DNA of 64,000 nucleotides, taken from NCBI GenBank assembly GCA_038380795.1, contig CM076263.1, positions 6,686,709-6,750,708 on the forward strand. The letters are read 5' to 3'. Origin of the DNA: Pyrocephalus nanus (lineage: Eukaryota; Chordata; Aves; Passeriformes; Tyrannidae). Below, in pieces: positions 48,441-60,512 of the stretch. Below the pieces are notes generated by a model. It did not search any database. It was not told the DNA's origin and saw only the letters and a list, made by a program, of their open reading frames with translations. Each line of letters starts with the position of its first letter. Positions within the stretch are counted from its first letter, which is position 1. The position numbers and the translations under genes are program-made.

Positions 48441-51400
48441 TTTTGGTCTTCTTCAGAAGGCTAGTGGGAGCTAAGCAGTGGCATTTTGAATTCTGACTTT
48501 GTCACTTCTATTTACTTTTTATCATAAAGGGGTATTGTCAATAGGTCTTATGTGGCTCCTATAAAACCCATTTAGGAATTTAAATCTCCACTAAAACACA
48601 GAATTTATGCTTCCTTTTATGATTTATGAGTAGAAGACTAAATTCTGCTTTTAATAGTCTTCCCATTTATATTCAAAGCAATCAGCTTACATGCTGCACG
48701 AGCCTTAAAGTTGTTAGTGCACAACTAAAGAGAATAAAAGCAGGAGGATGTAGAGAGAGGCCTAAGCCAGGAAGTTCAGAATAGAATTCAAATGAGGACT
48801 TCTCCAGGGCTTTAAGATGCTGTAACTCTCTGACTCTTATTATGGTTCAACTCCTCTATGCATCCTGTATATCACCCTTTGGGAAGAAAAGCAATATTTG
48901 AAATCAAGAAGAAGGAATCTTTTTTCTTTTCTTTTTTTTTTTTTTTTTTGATCACATAACCAAACCTCAACTGATTCACTCATAAGTCTAAATCACTCAA
49001 GAAGCTGCACACTTCTCTGACTCAATTGTTCAAAATTTACCGGGTCTGTACAGCTAAGGTGGAAAGTAGTCAAAACCAGACTTTTTATGATATCTGTTCC
49101 TTCTCATTTTCAGACAAATTTAGTAGTTTTAGCTTTTTTTTTTTTTTTTTTTTTTTAAGTCAAAGTGAGTAATAACACTGGTAATATTTGGCTGTAATAA
49201 TGCTTAGGATAAATGAAATAGACTGATGAGCACTTAGGTGTTTTCAGATTTTTTGATTCATTTAATTTCTTTCCTCTGAATTTTGAGAAAGAGTAAGTGG
49301 AATGAGACAAAACTCTTATCTTGTCTGGGCAATTACTGGTAATTTGTACCTATCAATAACTGCAGATTCATATCTCTTGATTTACATATTTGGAAGGCTA
49401 TTTGTTGGATGTCAGTTTAATTTGTCTTCTTTTTGATCTCACTGGAATAAATCTAAAAGTCTTGAAATAAATGAATGACTCTGGAGTAACACTATCCTCA
49501 CAAAAATTATAATGTGTCTAAGACATGCCTAAAATATCCCATATCTCTTAAGGGTTGGAGTATTAACCTAAATTTTTCCTACATCCTGACATCCTCTGCT
49601 CTGATGCTATCATCATTGCATGCAGAGCAATCTCGCAGACTGTACATCAAAAATGGGACCCAGAAGTTATCTATTTATTACAGAATACCTTTTGGTGATG
49701 AACTCCGTTGCAAATGATTTTATGCCTGGTGGGTTTTAAAGGAGTTCTCACAGATCATTATTGAGGTTCTGAGGAATGAATATGAGAGAGGATGCATCAA
49801 AACGTGGCCAGTTGAAAAATATCTCCTACTATAAGTATTAGTATGTCTATTGATGAGCATTGTAGTGTGTATAGAAAGCTTTGTCTTTACTATAGATTTA
49901 GTAACATGCTGTGCTGGAGCTGAAATAAGTTTCCTGATGCAATTGTGGTGTATTCAGTCAGCATACATAACAGTCCGGTCCATCTCCCAGTCTGAAGTGT
50001 GTAGAGCAGAAGCAAGTTAATTCCCTAAGTTTCTTTTAAACTCTCTGCATTTCAGGGCCTTCAAGAAAATAGTCAAAACCTGCACATGGAATATCATGTG
50101 GGAAGTCAGGTTCCCTTGTGCTATTTACCAGTAATTGCACCATCCTGCACCTTTTGCTCTTAAGAGTCAGCAACACAGCCTATGGTGAAACCAATGTATT
50201 ATTTCATTCACACCCTTTAATGTGTTTGTTTTAGGTGGTTTTGGGGTTTTTGTTTGGTTGGTTGGGTTTTTTTATTGTGTTTGGGTTTTGATGTGGGTTT
50301 TTTTTTTCCTTGCTGTCTTCCTGGGAAGAGATGATACAATTCTGAGTGCCACCTACATTTTTCCATACAGAAATTCTAGTGCCATGAATGTGGACCACAA
50401 GTGTCTTGGAGGTATTCTCCTTACTTAGGCATAGCAATGGTGTGTCAGGTGAAAAATGCAAGGCACAGAGTGAGCACAGTGGCCAGTCTAAATCCTTGAG
50501 GGCAGCCCATAATGAATTTGCCTCATAAAAAGAAGGGTATAATGGAGAGTCCCCCTATACTAGCACGGGCTCAGAGCATTTCTTGTTTCCACTGATTCCA
50601 ACTGTTTAGAGGCTTCCACCTGAGGGATAGGTGCCTTGGGTCACTCAGCCTTTCATTATCAGTGACAGATGGCAGAGACTGTCCACTTTCTGGATTTAAA
50701 AGGGAAGTAGAATTACTGCATATGAACAAAAGGGCTAAATGTGTAATTCTGTTGTTTGCTAAATGTTTGTCACTGGGATCATGCCAAGGATGACTTTCAC
50801 CTTAAGTGCAAAACTGTAATAGATCCTAACTTACTGTGTCCATTGCTCTGCAGAGCCAATTTGGGCCCTCCTCCACACCTGGAACAAGGATGGGGCTCAC
50901 TGTTTCCAGGGCTCACAAAGCGGTAGATGAGGTCAGAACTTTACCCATTTCTCATTCCCAGTCATGTGCTGGGTACCAAAAATAGGTCATAACTGTTACC
51001 CTCTATTTAGAAAGAAGATTTTTCTAACAGCATAGACAGGACTTCCCTGGTGAATCTCTGCTTTGGATCTATATGTTCACTCTTCCAATTATGAGTGCTA
51101 TGATAAAATGTCTTCACAAAGGACAACCTATTTCCATAGCATCAGTCAGTATCATTTAAACTCCAGTGCCCTTGCTGACTAGGTTTATAAAAATGACAGC
51201 TACAGGTCATCCCAAACTCTTGGATCAGAAGAAGCAGCTGACTCTGTGAACGGCCATTTTTTTTCTTATATTATGCTCAGAGTGATAAACAAAGCCCCTT
51301 TTGAAATATTCATACCACTGGCCCACCTGGGGTATAAAATATCCAGAAGGTAAATAATGAGCTAAGGTTTCACAAAATATATCCTCAGCCAGAATGGATC

Positions 51401-51789
51401 ACACTGATTTCCTACAAAGTACCAGAAAAATAACTCCCTTAAACTTACTCCTGCTTTGGATAACAATGTGTTTTCAGGAGCAGGGGATGTGGCTCAGTGT
51501 CCCAGGAGCTTGTAAATCTTTGACCCTGAAGATATCATATTTTAATGAAATACAACCACGAAATATTTTCCGTATAGATCTCAGTTAGTACTCACACAGA
51601 TTGGAGCTGGCCAAGTGCAAATCATCTCTAGGCTTTGTCGAGTTGCTTTAGCATGGTTCTGACCCTGGCCTTGTATTCCCTAATTTTCACTATAGCTATT
51701 TAGCTTGGAGTAAACTCTTGATCAACCATTGCTTACACGGTTTTTATTTCAGGACTGGCATGTGCAGGGCCTGCCATAGAATAGGCCAT
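48441..51789. other. noncoding stretch with T-runs and a G/T-rich tract
   Basis: Contains T-rich runs at 48920-48949 and 49134-49156 (23 T) and the G/T tract listed separately. Only small open frames occur, none recognisable. Confidence 0.6.
50221..50306 (+). repeat. G/T-rich low-complexity tract
   Basis: About 85 bases of almost only G and T on the plus strand, with G2-G4 runs ('ggtggttttggggttttt', 'ggttggttggg'). It could form a loose G-quadruplex. Two short open frames across it are artefacts of composition. Confidence 0.85.
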
Positions 51790-53175
51790 GAAAATCATGT
51801 CTACCATCAACGTAGCACATATGCATAAGGAAAATGAGAAATACCCATAGAATTAGACCAATTGTTCATCATTCCCAGTGTTCAGTCTTCAGCAGAAGCA
51901 CTAAGAGATCCTACTCAAGGAGAGCAAGCAAAACGAGTCACTGTCTGCAAACTATTCCTTTTATGCTCCCACAGCTCATCTTATTCATCTCCATTTTACA
52001 GACCTACTGTCTGTGAGCAACTAATCCGTTTATAAACCAGCTGATATTGTCCTTCCACACAATCTCCTGCAGTAGCAAATTCCACAGGTTTACAACTTAC
52101 TGCATAAAGAAGCTTTTTCTTTTAGCAGTTTTAAATAAATCTACTGCTACTTTCACTGTTTCCTCACTTCTTTTATTGCATGATGTGTTGAAATCCATTT
52201 CCACATTCAGCTCACCCCGTGCTTTCACCTTTTGTAAATCTCTGCGATATTGCACCTCAGATTCCTGAATTGTCCGAGTCTTCCAATTTTCCCTCAGGAG
52301 GCAGCCACCCTATCACCCTGATTATTTTACTTGCCTTTCATTGTGCCTTTCTTAACTTCAGTATGTCTGTCTTGAGGTGTGGAAGCCAGAAAAGCACACA
52401 GTGCTCAAGATGTGGGTGCACCACACCTTTCAGAGAGAGGCAAAATTATGTATCCCGTCTCATTATTAACACATTCATGATAGTGCCCAATATCTCATTG
52501 GCTTTTCCCAGCTGACACTGTTCATTGAGTCAAAGGTTTCAAACACCTGTCCACATGAAGCCAAAATTTCTTACCTGAACTATAAATGCCAGTGTGATGT
52601 TCAGGATTGTGAACCATCTGTGATTATTTAGGTTTTTTTGTTTTGTTTTGTTTTGGTTTTTTTTTTTTTTTTGTGGTTTTTTTTTTTTTGTTTTGTTTTG
52701 TTTTGTTTTTATTTTTTTTTATTTTTTTTTTCTTACTTGCATTATTTTAGGTTTATCCACATTGGAGTTTATTTGTCAACCATTTGTACACTTTTATGCA
52801 TCTCCTTGTCAACAGAAAAGTGATTATCATATCTACAAAGTTGGATATTCCTCTGCTTATTTTTTCACCAGATCATGGACAAAGACATTGAATAAAATTG
52901 CTTCCAGGACCAATCCCTATTGATTTGTCTCTTGAAAAGTCTCTTCTCTTTAATATTCCCTGCCTTTCATCCATGTGTTTATAGTCACCCTGCTAAAAAT
53001 TCAGCAGGTTATTGAGGTGGGGTTTCCCTTTGCAGGAACCAAGCTGCCCAACAGAAAATATAATTCATGTACTGTATGATTTTATTGTTTATTATAGACT
53101 CTGTCATCTTTCAAGGGATGGAAGTCAGACTCACCAGTCTGTAGTTCCTAAGATTCTCCCTAGAGTCCTATACAC
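51790..53175 (-). mobile_element. old CR1 LINE with reverse-transcriptase relics, minus orientation
   Basis: The segment follows the complement of an amniote CR1 element. It starts with its 3' region (near 51850-52120, including 'gcaaattccacaggtttac'), passes through 'cagtgctcaagatgtggg' (near 52401) and 'aggaccaatccctattg' (near 52906), and ends in the reverse-transcriptase domain. Minus-strand translation gives NYRLVSLTSIP then a stop and Lys at 53146-53108, matching the CR1 RT block NYRPVSLTS. It also gives CKGKPHLNNLLNF then a stop at 53034-52993, matching the TKGKSxLTNLL block. In-frame stops show it is dead. A T-rich tract interrupts it at 52631-52732. The 5' boundary is truncated and the limits are approximate. 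Confidence 0.85.
52631..52732. repeat. T-rich (TTTTG)n-like tract inside the CR1 copy
   Basis: About 100 bases of T-runs with TTTTG and TTTTTA units, seen directly, lying within the minus-strand CR1 relic and breaking its alignment to CR1. It may be an inserted retroposon tail or an expanded simple repeat. Confidence 0.9.
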
Positions 53176-56100
53176 TCTGAGCGAGGTCAATCTCTGATTA
53201 GAAGTTATAGCCTGTCAGTATTGGTTTTGATAGCTGGGTTAGGAATCTCCTCCCATGGACTTTCTTGCACAGTTAGTCTCCAAAGTACAGTGAGAGAAGT
53301 GTGCTTCCATTTGAAGAAAACTGACATTTCACTCTTCCCCAGGTTTTTTGAATGAGTGAAATAAAAAGGTAACACAGATTTTGTCATTAAAAATACAGGG
53401 AAACAAATCCAGCTTTGTGCCATGCAGAGGGTAGGGGGAGGGGCACCATGAAAAATATACAAGAAGTCCCTGCTCTCACTACAGTAGAATATCATGCAAG
53501 AATTTGCTCACGGGGTGTTTTTTTGGCTTTGTAGAATAAGGATGTCATTCCTTATTCTGTTTCTGCTTGAGAAATAGCATATCTAGGACTTTCATACTCT
53601 TAACACAAAAAACATCTCTGTAATAAGCAGATGTAAAATATGAATTACTCTTTTCAACTGATTACTACTACAGGGATAAAGAGCTAGGACAGTCCAGCAA
53701 GACTGAGATATACTAGTCCTTTGCTAAGTATCTCATTTTGCTGATTCAAATGTCTCTGTAGTCAGGGTTGTTTGAACAGAATCAAATTTACTTGTAATGA
53801 GCCATATAGTGATTCTCTTGTCTTTTTTTTTTTTTCCCTTTTCTTTTCCTCTGTCTTCACATTAATTTCTGCAAAAAAGCACATCTGATTTTGTAATGAG
53901 CCAACCAACTGTTTCTCAATTACACCAAATTTTACTGCTCCTCGGTTGATGTTTAGAGGCATGGGAACTTCAATATTAGCACAGGTTCTCCTCACACAAA
54001 AAAAATCACAATAATTCTTCACCAATTTCATGAAATTTTCAATACCAAATTGCTCAGTGAATTTGAAAGTAAGCAGCACTTTCTACCCAGTTCTTAGAGT
54101 TGTTTCTAGAACATCAAAGATCCATGGCAATGAAATCCAAATTGCCCACAACAGTAAACTGACAATTTCTGCACACATTTAAGTCCTGTTTTGTAATTTT
54201 TATCTTTCTAATGCATCTTTTTTTAATGTACGATTTTTGAAAGTGTGGCATGACTGGTAAGTGATGCACGTATATTTGGACATGAATAGAGCAGTAGTAG
54301 GATATGGGTGGTCCAAGGAAAGCAGGGCTGAAATAACAACTACTTTATTCTGAATTATTAAAAAAAAAAAAAAAAAAAAAAAAAGGGAAAAAAAAAAGAG
54401 TGATATTTGTTCTTTCTTTTGTTTTTTCCTGTAACTTGTGTCCTTCCTACGGCAACTGTATTGGGTGTCTTCTTTTCTTAGACCCTCTCTGTCTAACCAT
54501 CACTCAATATGTGTCTTTCCCAGCCAGCTCATTCCAGTTTCTAAATCTCTCTCTGTCCTGCCCTCAACCCCCTGCCGTGATATTTCCATATGTATGAAGG
54601 ACACAACTTTATTCCTATAGTTTCTCTCTTTCTTGTGCTTTTTGAGAATCTGGACTGGGAACTTTATTCCTTGCTGAGGGACTTCAAAGCACCGTGAGAT
54701 GTTTATATATGAGCCAAGACTCTTGCACTCAAATACTTGAGAAATGTGTGTGTGAAAGAAGATGGGAGAAAATCCAGTACGGTCACAGACCAGAAAGAAA
54801 ATGTCATCATATGGGAAAGGATCTCAACATGTCTATGATTCATGTCAAGCTCAGTAGAAACAACAGATATTACATAGTTAAGTTTCTGAGCATGAGAGGC
54901 CATAAGGATTTGCGTCCCAGTTCCTGCAGCAGCGAAACAGTCCATGCAGATCAGTCTGTATTTATAAGAACTGTTTCATCATTTAACGATGACCATCAGT
55001 GGTGACAGTCACAGATTACTCCCTTCTCTCTCCATCAGGTATCTCTATCCTCAGCAAAATGAGTTTTCTTCTTGAAGCCAAAGTGTGAGACGTGTTAGTT
55101 ACAGACAGGGTTGTCTTGCACCTTTGAATTTCCTGTTTAAGCTGGAAGGAAACATTGCCAGCAACCCCAGCAACTTATGCTAGTAATGCTTCATAGCCAC
55201 CCACCTTCATTACACTTTACTTTCCTTCTGTTTTTCCCAATATTAAAATTATTTTCTATGATAAAAAGAAGGGGTATAAGAAGCGGACATTCCCGTTTTT
55301 TTCTAGCAGTATGATGACCTACTCTCTGACATTGAAGATCAAGGCAAAATGCTCTGGGCTGCAGAATCTTCCCAAACACCAACAGCCATTCATCATCTGT
55401 CCTGTGGCAGAAGCACTGGCATGAATCTCCACATCTGGCTGGATGTGGTGCCGCATTCAGTTCTGCTGGGTCTTAAATTGGTTTTCAACACATCTTTGTG
55501 AATCATGAGCAGCTAGAGAATCAAAAGTTTCTGTTGGAAACACCAAAGCAAAGAAACCTCGGTTTCACATAATTTTTCTTTATTTATTGGAGGACTAAAT
55601 TCAGGAGAGACGGAAGTACTCTAAATTACAGCCTAAGACATGTTTGAAAATAGTTTATCCTACCTCCCTCATGACCTCTTCCCTTTCTGAGACTAAAAGG
55701 GACTTGGTGACCAACATCAGTACCTCTGTTGCTCTAGGTAGAAATTAAAATCCTGTGAAGCTGCCACAGTGAAAGACATTTGTCAGTGAAAATACAGTAT
55801 AAAAATACAGGTTTTTGCTGTTCCTGGACACAAAGTCTACTGAGCTGTCACAGGAGTAACCAATGCAACACAGTGAAATTCATCTCCCTCAGAATAAGCT
55901 GAATAATGAGAGACCAGATTCCTGTGAATTCTTTACCTTAAGAATTTGGTTTGAGCTGTCAGAGCTCAGATGGTTCTTTCAGTGCAGTTGAGTTCACCTG
56001 GCTTTTCAGTGCTAAGACACTTCCCAGAATATGACAGGAACTTTCACCACCACAGCCTGGCTTCAGACATTCCCCGTGGATGTCTGTCACCTCCCTCTAC

Positions 56101-59100
56101 GGCCATACAGGATCTGCTTAAGATCTTTGCAGTGATGACAGTGCTGATGACCATTTTGACTTTTCTGAAGTTATTCATTCTTCCTTCCAGAGTTCCTTTT
56201 CCCTCTTTTTGCTGGAGTGGTTGCTCCTTTGGTTTAATTATATTACTCTTGTACAGGACATCAATTGCCTAGAGATGAGTCCTTTAGAGAACAATATGAG
56301 AACAAGAGTTTACAGCAAATCCTTTGTTGCAAAATAGGTACAAAATTCCAAACTTTGCCCAGAAGAACTGTCAGTGCAACCATTTTCACTTCCCTTACAA
56401 CTTACGAAGAAGGTATCTTCTTGATGCAGCTAATGGCTAGATGAACTGTGATCTTTGTGCACATTTTCTTTGCCAAGCACATGTTGGAGACAGTCCTCAG
56501 AGCAGAAAAACAGCATGGTGTACAAGCACTGCAGAGAGGGAGGTGATCAGGAGCTGACAAGAGTGTGGACCATGCTTAAGTTTCTGTCTGACTTGTCAAA
56601 ATACAAAAGGAGAAATGAGATGCCATTGTGTGAGCCTTGACTAACACTGAAGGAGAAAATGTTAGCACTTTCAAGTAATTTTAATTGCTTTGACTTTTAC
56701 CGCTAGAATGAAACCCAGTGAGGGTGAAGTTTCTGAGATTTTCAGCATTTTGAACTCCTCATCGAACTGGAAACAATGTAGAGCAGGGAATTCCCTTGGT
56801 GTTCTGGTGCTTGGATTCAAAGCATAGATAAGAGAGGCAAAGATCCCCAAAATCTACATGCAATGTAAGGCAAGAGGAGAGGCTGGGAAATTAGAGCTAG
56901 CAAAGGGGCCTCAGAGCTGAGTATGAAAGTTCTGGTTGTGACTGTGAAGGTCTCAAGTAATGTTCTTTAGTCTAAGACCTTTTCTTCTTTTTTTATCCTC
57001 CCCTAGATTTCCTTGCTCTACTCCCCTATGTACAACTTGAAATTTCTCATGGAAAACCACTTCTTTGGCTGCAGTGATATAACACCAGCACAGCTGGGGG
57101 AGAAGGGATTGGGAGCACAGGAAGACTGAAGCAGTCACTTTCTTCCCCCACTTCCATATTCCTGGAAGTATTTTTTTTCTAGGTCCAGTGATAGTTATGC
57201 TAGGGCTGATGCACAACAGCCTCTGAGAGGTCAAAAGAACGTTGCCATTTACAGGAGTAAAAAATCACAATGAATGTCTGCTCCCATTTATGCAGCTTTT
57301 CTAGGAGTTCAGCTTTTCTCTTAAGCTATTAGCTTTACATGGGAAATGCAGAAGCATAAACATCTTCAAATGGGATGTGCCACAGAAAATACTAAGTCTC
57401 AGACTTTTCTGCCTCATATTCTGCTCCTGTGCAAGGAAGAAGGTAAATCATAAAAGGGTAATGACAAACAACTTGAACTGGGATATAAGAGGTGAGGGGT
57501 GAAACAAAACCTTCTGTTAATTTGAGGAAACATTGCAAGACCTCACCTAGCCAAGTTCCCATTTACTTCGCTGACTCCAGCAGATTCTTCCCAAAGTTTG
57601 AATCTTAGATATTCAGGGCAGACCAGACACTTTCAAGCCTTAAAACAATCTCCTTCATGTAGCAAAAAACTGCATGACAACTTAAAGCATTCTCATGCAC
57701 CCTGAGAGTGCCCCAATATTTTCTGACAGCTGACAAACTAAAAAGGACGAGGCTGTCAAATGCAAAGAATGGGTCCCCTCCTTTTGGCTTCTGTCCCTCT
57801 GGTCTATTCAATTAGGATTGATCAAGCTGTGTCAAAGGTCCCTCCTCTGTTTCAGTGGTCACCAAGAGCTTTCATGATGACTAATGATAGGCTATCCTTA
57901 AAAAGAAAGGGGGAAGAAATAGAAAGGATAATACAAGGGTTTCTTTTTGCCTTTCTTCCTCCTATCCTTATGTTTCAGTTAGGCACATTACCTTTACGGC
58001 GCACTAGATGAAATCAATGTAATTGTCATTGTTCAGTGATATGCCAGACCCTTTGCCTTCCTTCTCCTCTGGAAGATATTGGAAATATTTGATAGCAAGT
58101 GGAAACTGGATAACACTGCTGATAAAAAACTTATACATTTATTGGGTATCTTGCATAACTTTAAGAAGTGCTGGATTGTTCCATCTTTGGTACTAGGATC
58201 GAGCTTGTAGTATGACATGGCCCCATCATCCTCTAGCAGTTCCCATATGTGTTCATATCTCCCCAAAAGACAATTTTTATGCCCTTTAATAAACAGGCAA
58301 TTTTATTCCCTGTTTAATGATAACATTAGGGTTCCATTTACACTTGAATGTAGATGTCATACTTTTCTTTGGGAGTGTATGTTAAGTTTTTGGTCCACGG
58401 CAGCCATTTCCAGATTGTTATCATCTGTCATTCCTAAAACTGAATGTGAGTTGATATTTCCTAGATACTAAATTAGACCAGTACCAGAAAGACAGAATGA
58501 TCTGTGCCAAAGAGTTTAGATGAAGGTGATGGGATGACATCATGAACAGAACATGAATTTATGAAGATAATTCTTATTATTGCAATAGCAACATAAAAAT
58601 TGCATCTATCTCATTATCCTAGAAAGTGGACAAGGCATGCCAGCTTCCAGCAAAGGCTTCCAGCCCACATCAGTCATTACAAAATTTAGGTCTCTATGTA
58701 GTTACAAAACCTTATTTATTTTTAAGGGTTAATTTTCTCTTAAAGTTAAAATATATAAAAGAAAGGAAGGGGGAGATCTTAAGAGATTTGAAAAGCAAAT
58801 AAAGCCTAAGAGCCAGAATCTGTTAGAGTAACATAGATCTAGGGATTTTCCTTTCAAGTTCACTTCCTGATTTTCACAACCCTATTCATATCTAGTATAA
58901 GTCTTTGGAAATTTCTACTTTGTCTTTAAAAATTATTCTTTAACCTGGGCATCTGAGTGAGTTCCAGTCACAAAATGCCAGAAGTTGATCAGGACTGATT
59001 GTCACTGTTCTAAAGATGCCTGACACAGTGTTTGTGTTCTGCCAAATAAACTGTTCCTTAGGACTGGAACCAGTGAATTTCTTAATGTGTTCGTGTTGAA

Positions 59101-59549
59101 ATGTTAGAGACAGAAATTTTTTGAAATTCTGTTTTTTCTTTTCACAGAGGGTTATGACACTTACTGTTGGTTGGTTTTTTTTCTACTCTGACCTGAAAGA
59201 AGAATCAATCATTTATTGCCAGAAAGTTTTATCAGATTTACAAATCCTTTTGTGATACTTAATAGCTTTCCCAAAGGATAAAAGGGATGGTCTTCCCATC
59301 TTCCAGTTAAACTCAGGGATCATGCCCTTTTACCTTTCCTTGAAGCCTTTGAAAATACGCTCCAAGATGCAAAAAAATGCACTAATGTCAGAAAAATAAA
59401 TGAAATTTAAATGCTGAGGTTGTGCAGTATCTTGATTCTATAATAACACAACACTGCATTTATCCTGAGCCATTATAGTGAAGGATCCTAAACCATGATG
59501 CAAAGACTACAATTTTAGTCCTCAGAGCCTTGAAGCATCGACTATTACA
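53176..59549. other. noncoding stretch, no gene recognised
   Basis: Contains a T-run near 53825-53836 and the A-run listed separately. The rest is ordinary AT-rich DNA. The largest open frames (105, 103 and 100 codons) show no family resemblance. Confidence 0.6.
54360..54397. repeat. poly-A tract (A25, GGG, A10)
   Basis: Two adenine runs separated by GGG, seen directly. No retroposon body was recognised just upstream. Confidence 0.95.
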
Positions 59550-59554
59550 GTTGT

Positions 59555-59645
59555 CCAGCCCATGAGAAACTGAGGCAGACACCGACTGAATTAACCCAGG
59601 TTCACAGACAGTCAGGGAGGGTCCTGAAAATTTTGGTAAATCAAA
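59555..59645 (-). mobile_element. MIR-like SINE remnant, minus orientation
   Basis: 'cccatgagaaactgaggcag' followed by 'aacccaggttcacagacagt' and 'cagggagggtcctga' follows the complement of the MIR/L2-type tail ('aaactgaggca...ggtcacacagct...'). Diverged and assigned from remembered consensus. Confidence 0.48.
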
Positions 59646-60479
59646 GGCTACAGGAATCACATGCAGAGAGGTCCTGGGAAGGTGAGAGAAAGAGACAGTT
59701 ACCAAATTACTTACACAGATTATCACTTAAATTACTTATTATATGTGTTACTGGACCCCTCCGAAGTCATCATCAGTAAGAAGATGCCATAGTTGTGCAT
59801 ACCAGAGTAAAGACCCTCTCTCACAGAGCTTGCACTCTATATCACTGGCTACTGATGCTGAAATGTAGCTCCCTGACATAAAATGAAGTCGCAAATTCCA
59901 AGCTGATAAGATTTTCTGCCATTATTGACATTAACTCCTCAAGGAAACAGAACTGCCAGCCCCACCAGCAGGAGCTGAGGAGGTGGTGTTGCAAGACAAG
60001 CAGGCTTTGGGAGCAGCAAAAAGTCATGGAGTAAGGGAAAAGAGGAGGAGGAGAAGATGGTGGCACGGAGGTCCAGCTTAAAAAGCAAAAAGTGGGGAAC
60101 AACATGTCCAAATGCACAAACAGATGAGGAGTGGGAGGGGAAGCAGAGACAGAGGGGAAGGAGTTGAGCACAATTACATGATCACAAACAATATTTTTGC
60201 CACTGAAGAAGTCACCACCACCCTGGTGAGACACAGTAGCCAGCCAGACATACTATTATTGCACAGCAGACACCAAGGAAAAGGTCTGAGCTGAAGGCAC
60301 GTGTACAACCCTCTGATGGTGACTTGATACATAAGGCACTGGCCTCTTGTCTCATGACCTTGTGGCTAGCCCTCAAAAGGAAGAAAATATGCTGTAATAA
60401 AAGACTCTTCAATCTAAGGGAACGAACACTGCAAGAAACAGAGACCAGAAGTTGAAATTAGATAAATGGATTTTTCTTC

Positions 60480-60512
<33 letters not shown>

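Noticed and set aside
52047..52515. Plus-strand open frames in the 52 kb region
   Set aside because: They are antisense to a dead CR1 element whose reverse-transcriptase blocks read on the minus strand.
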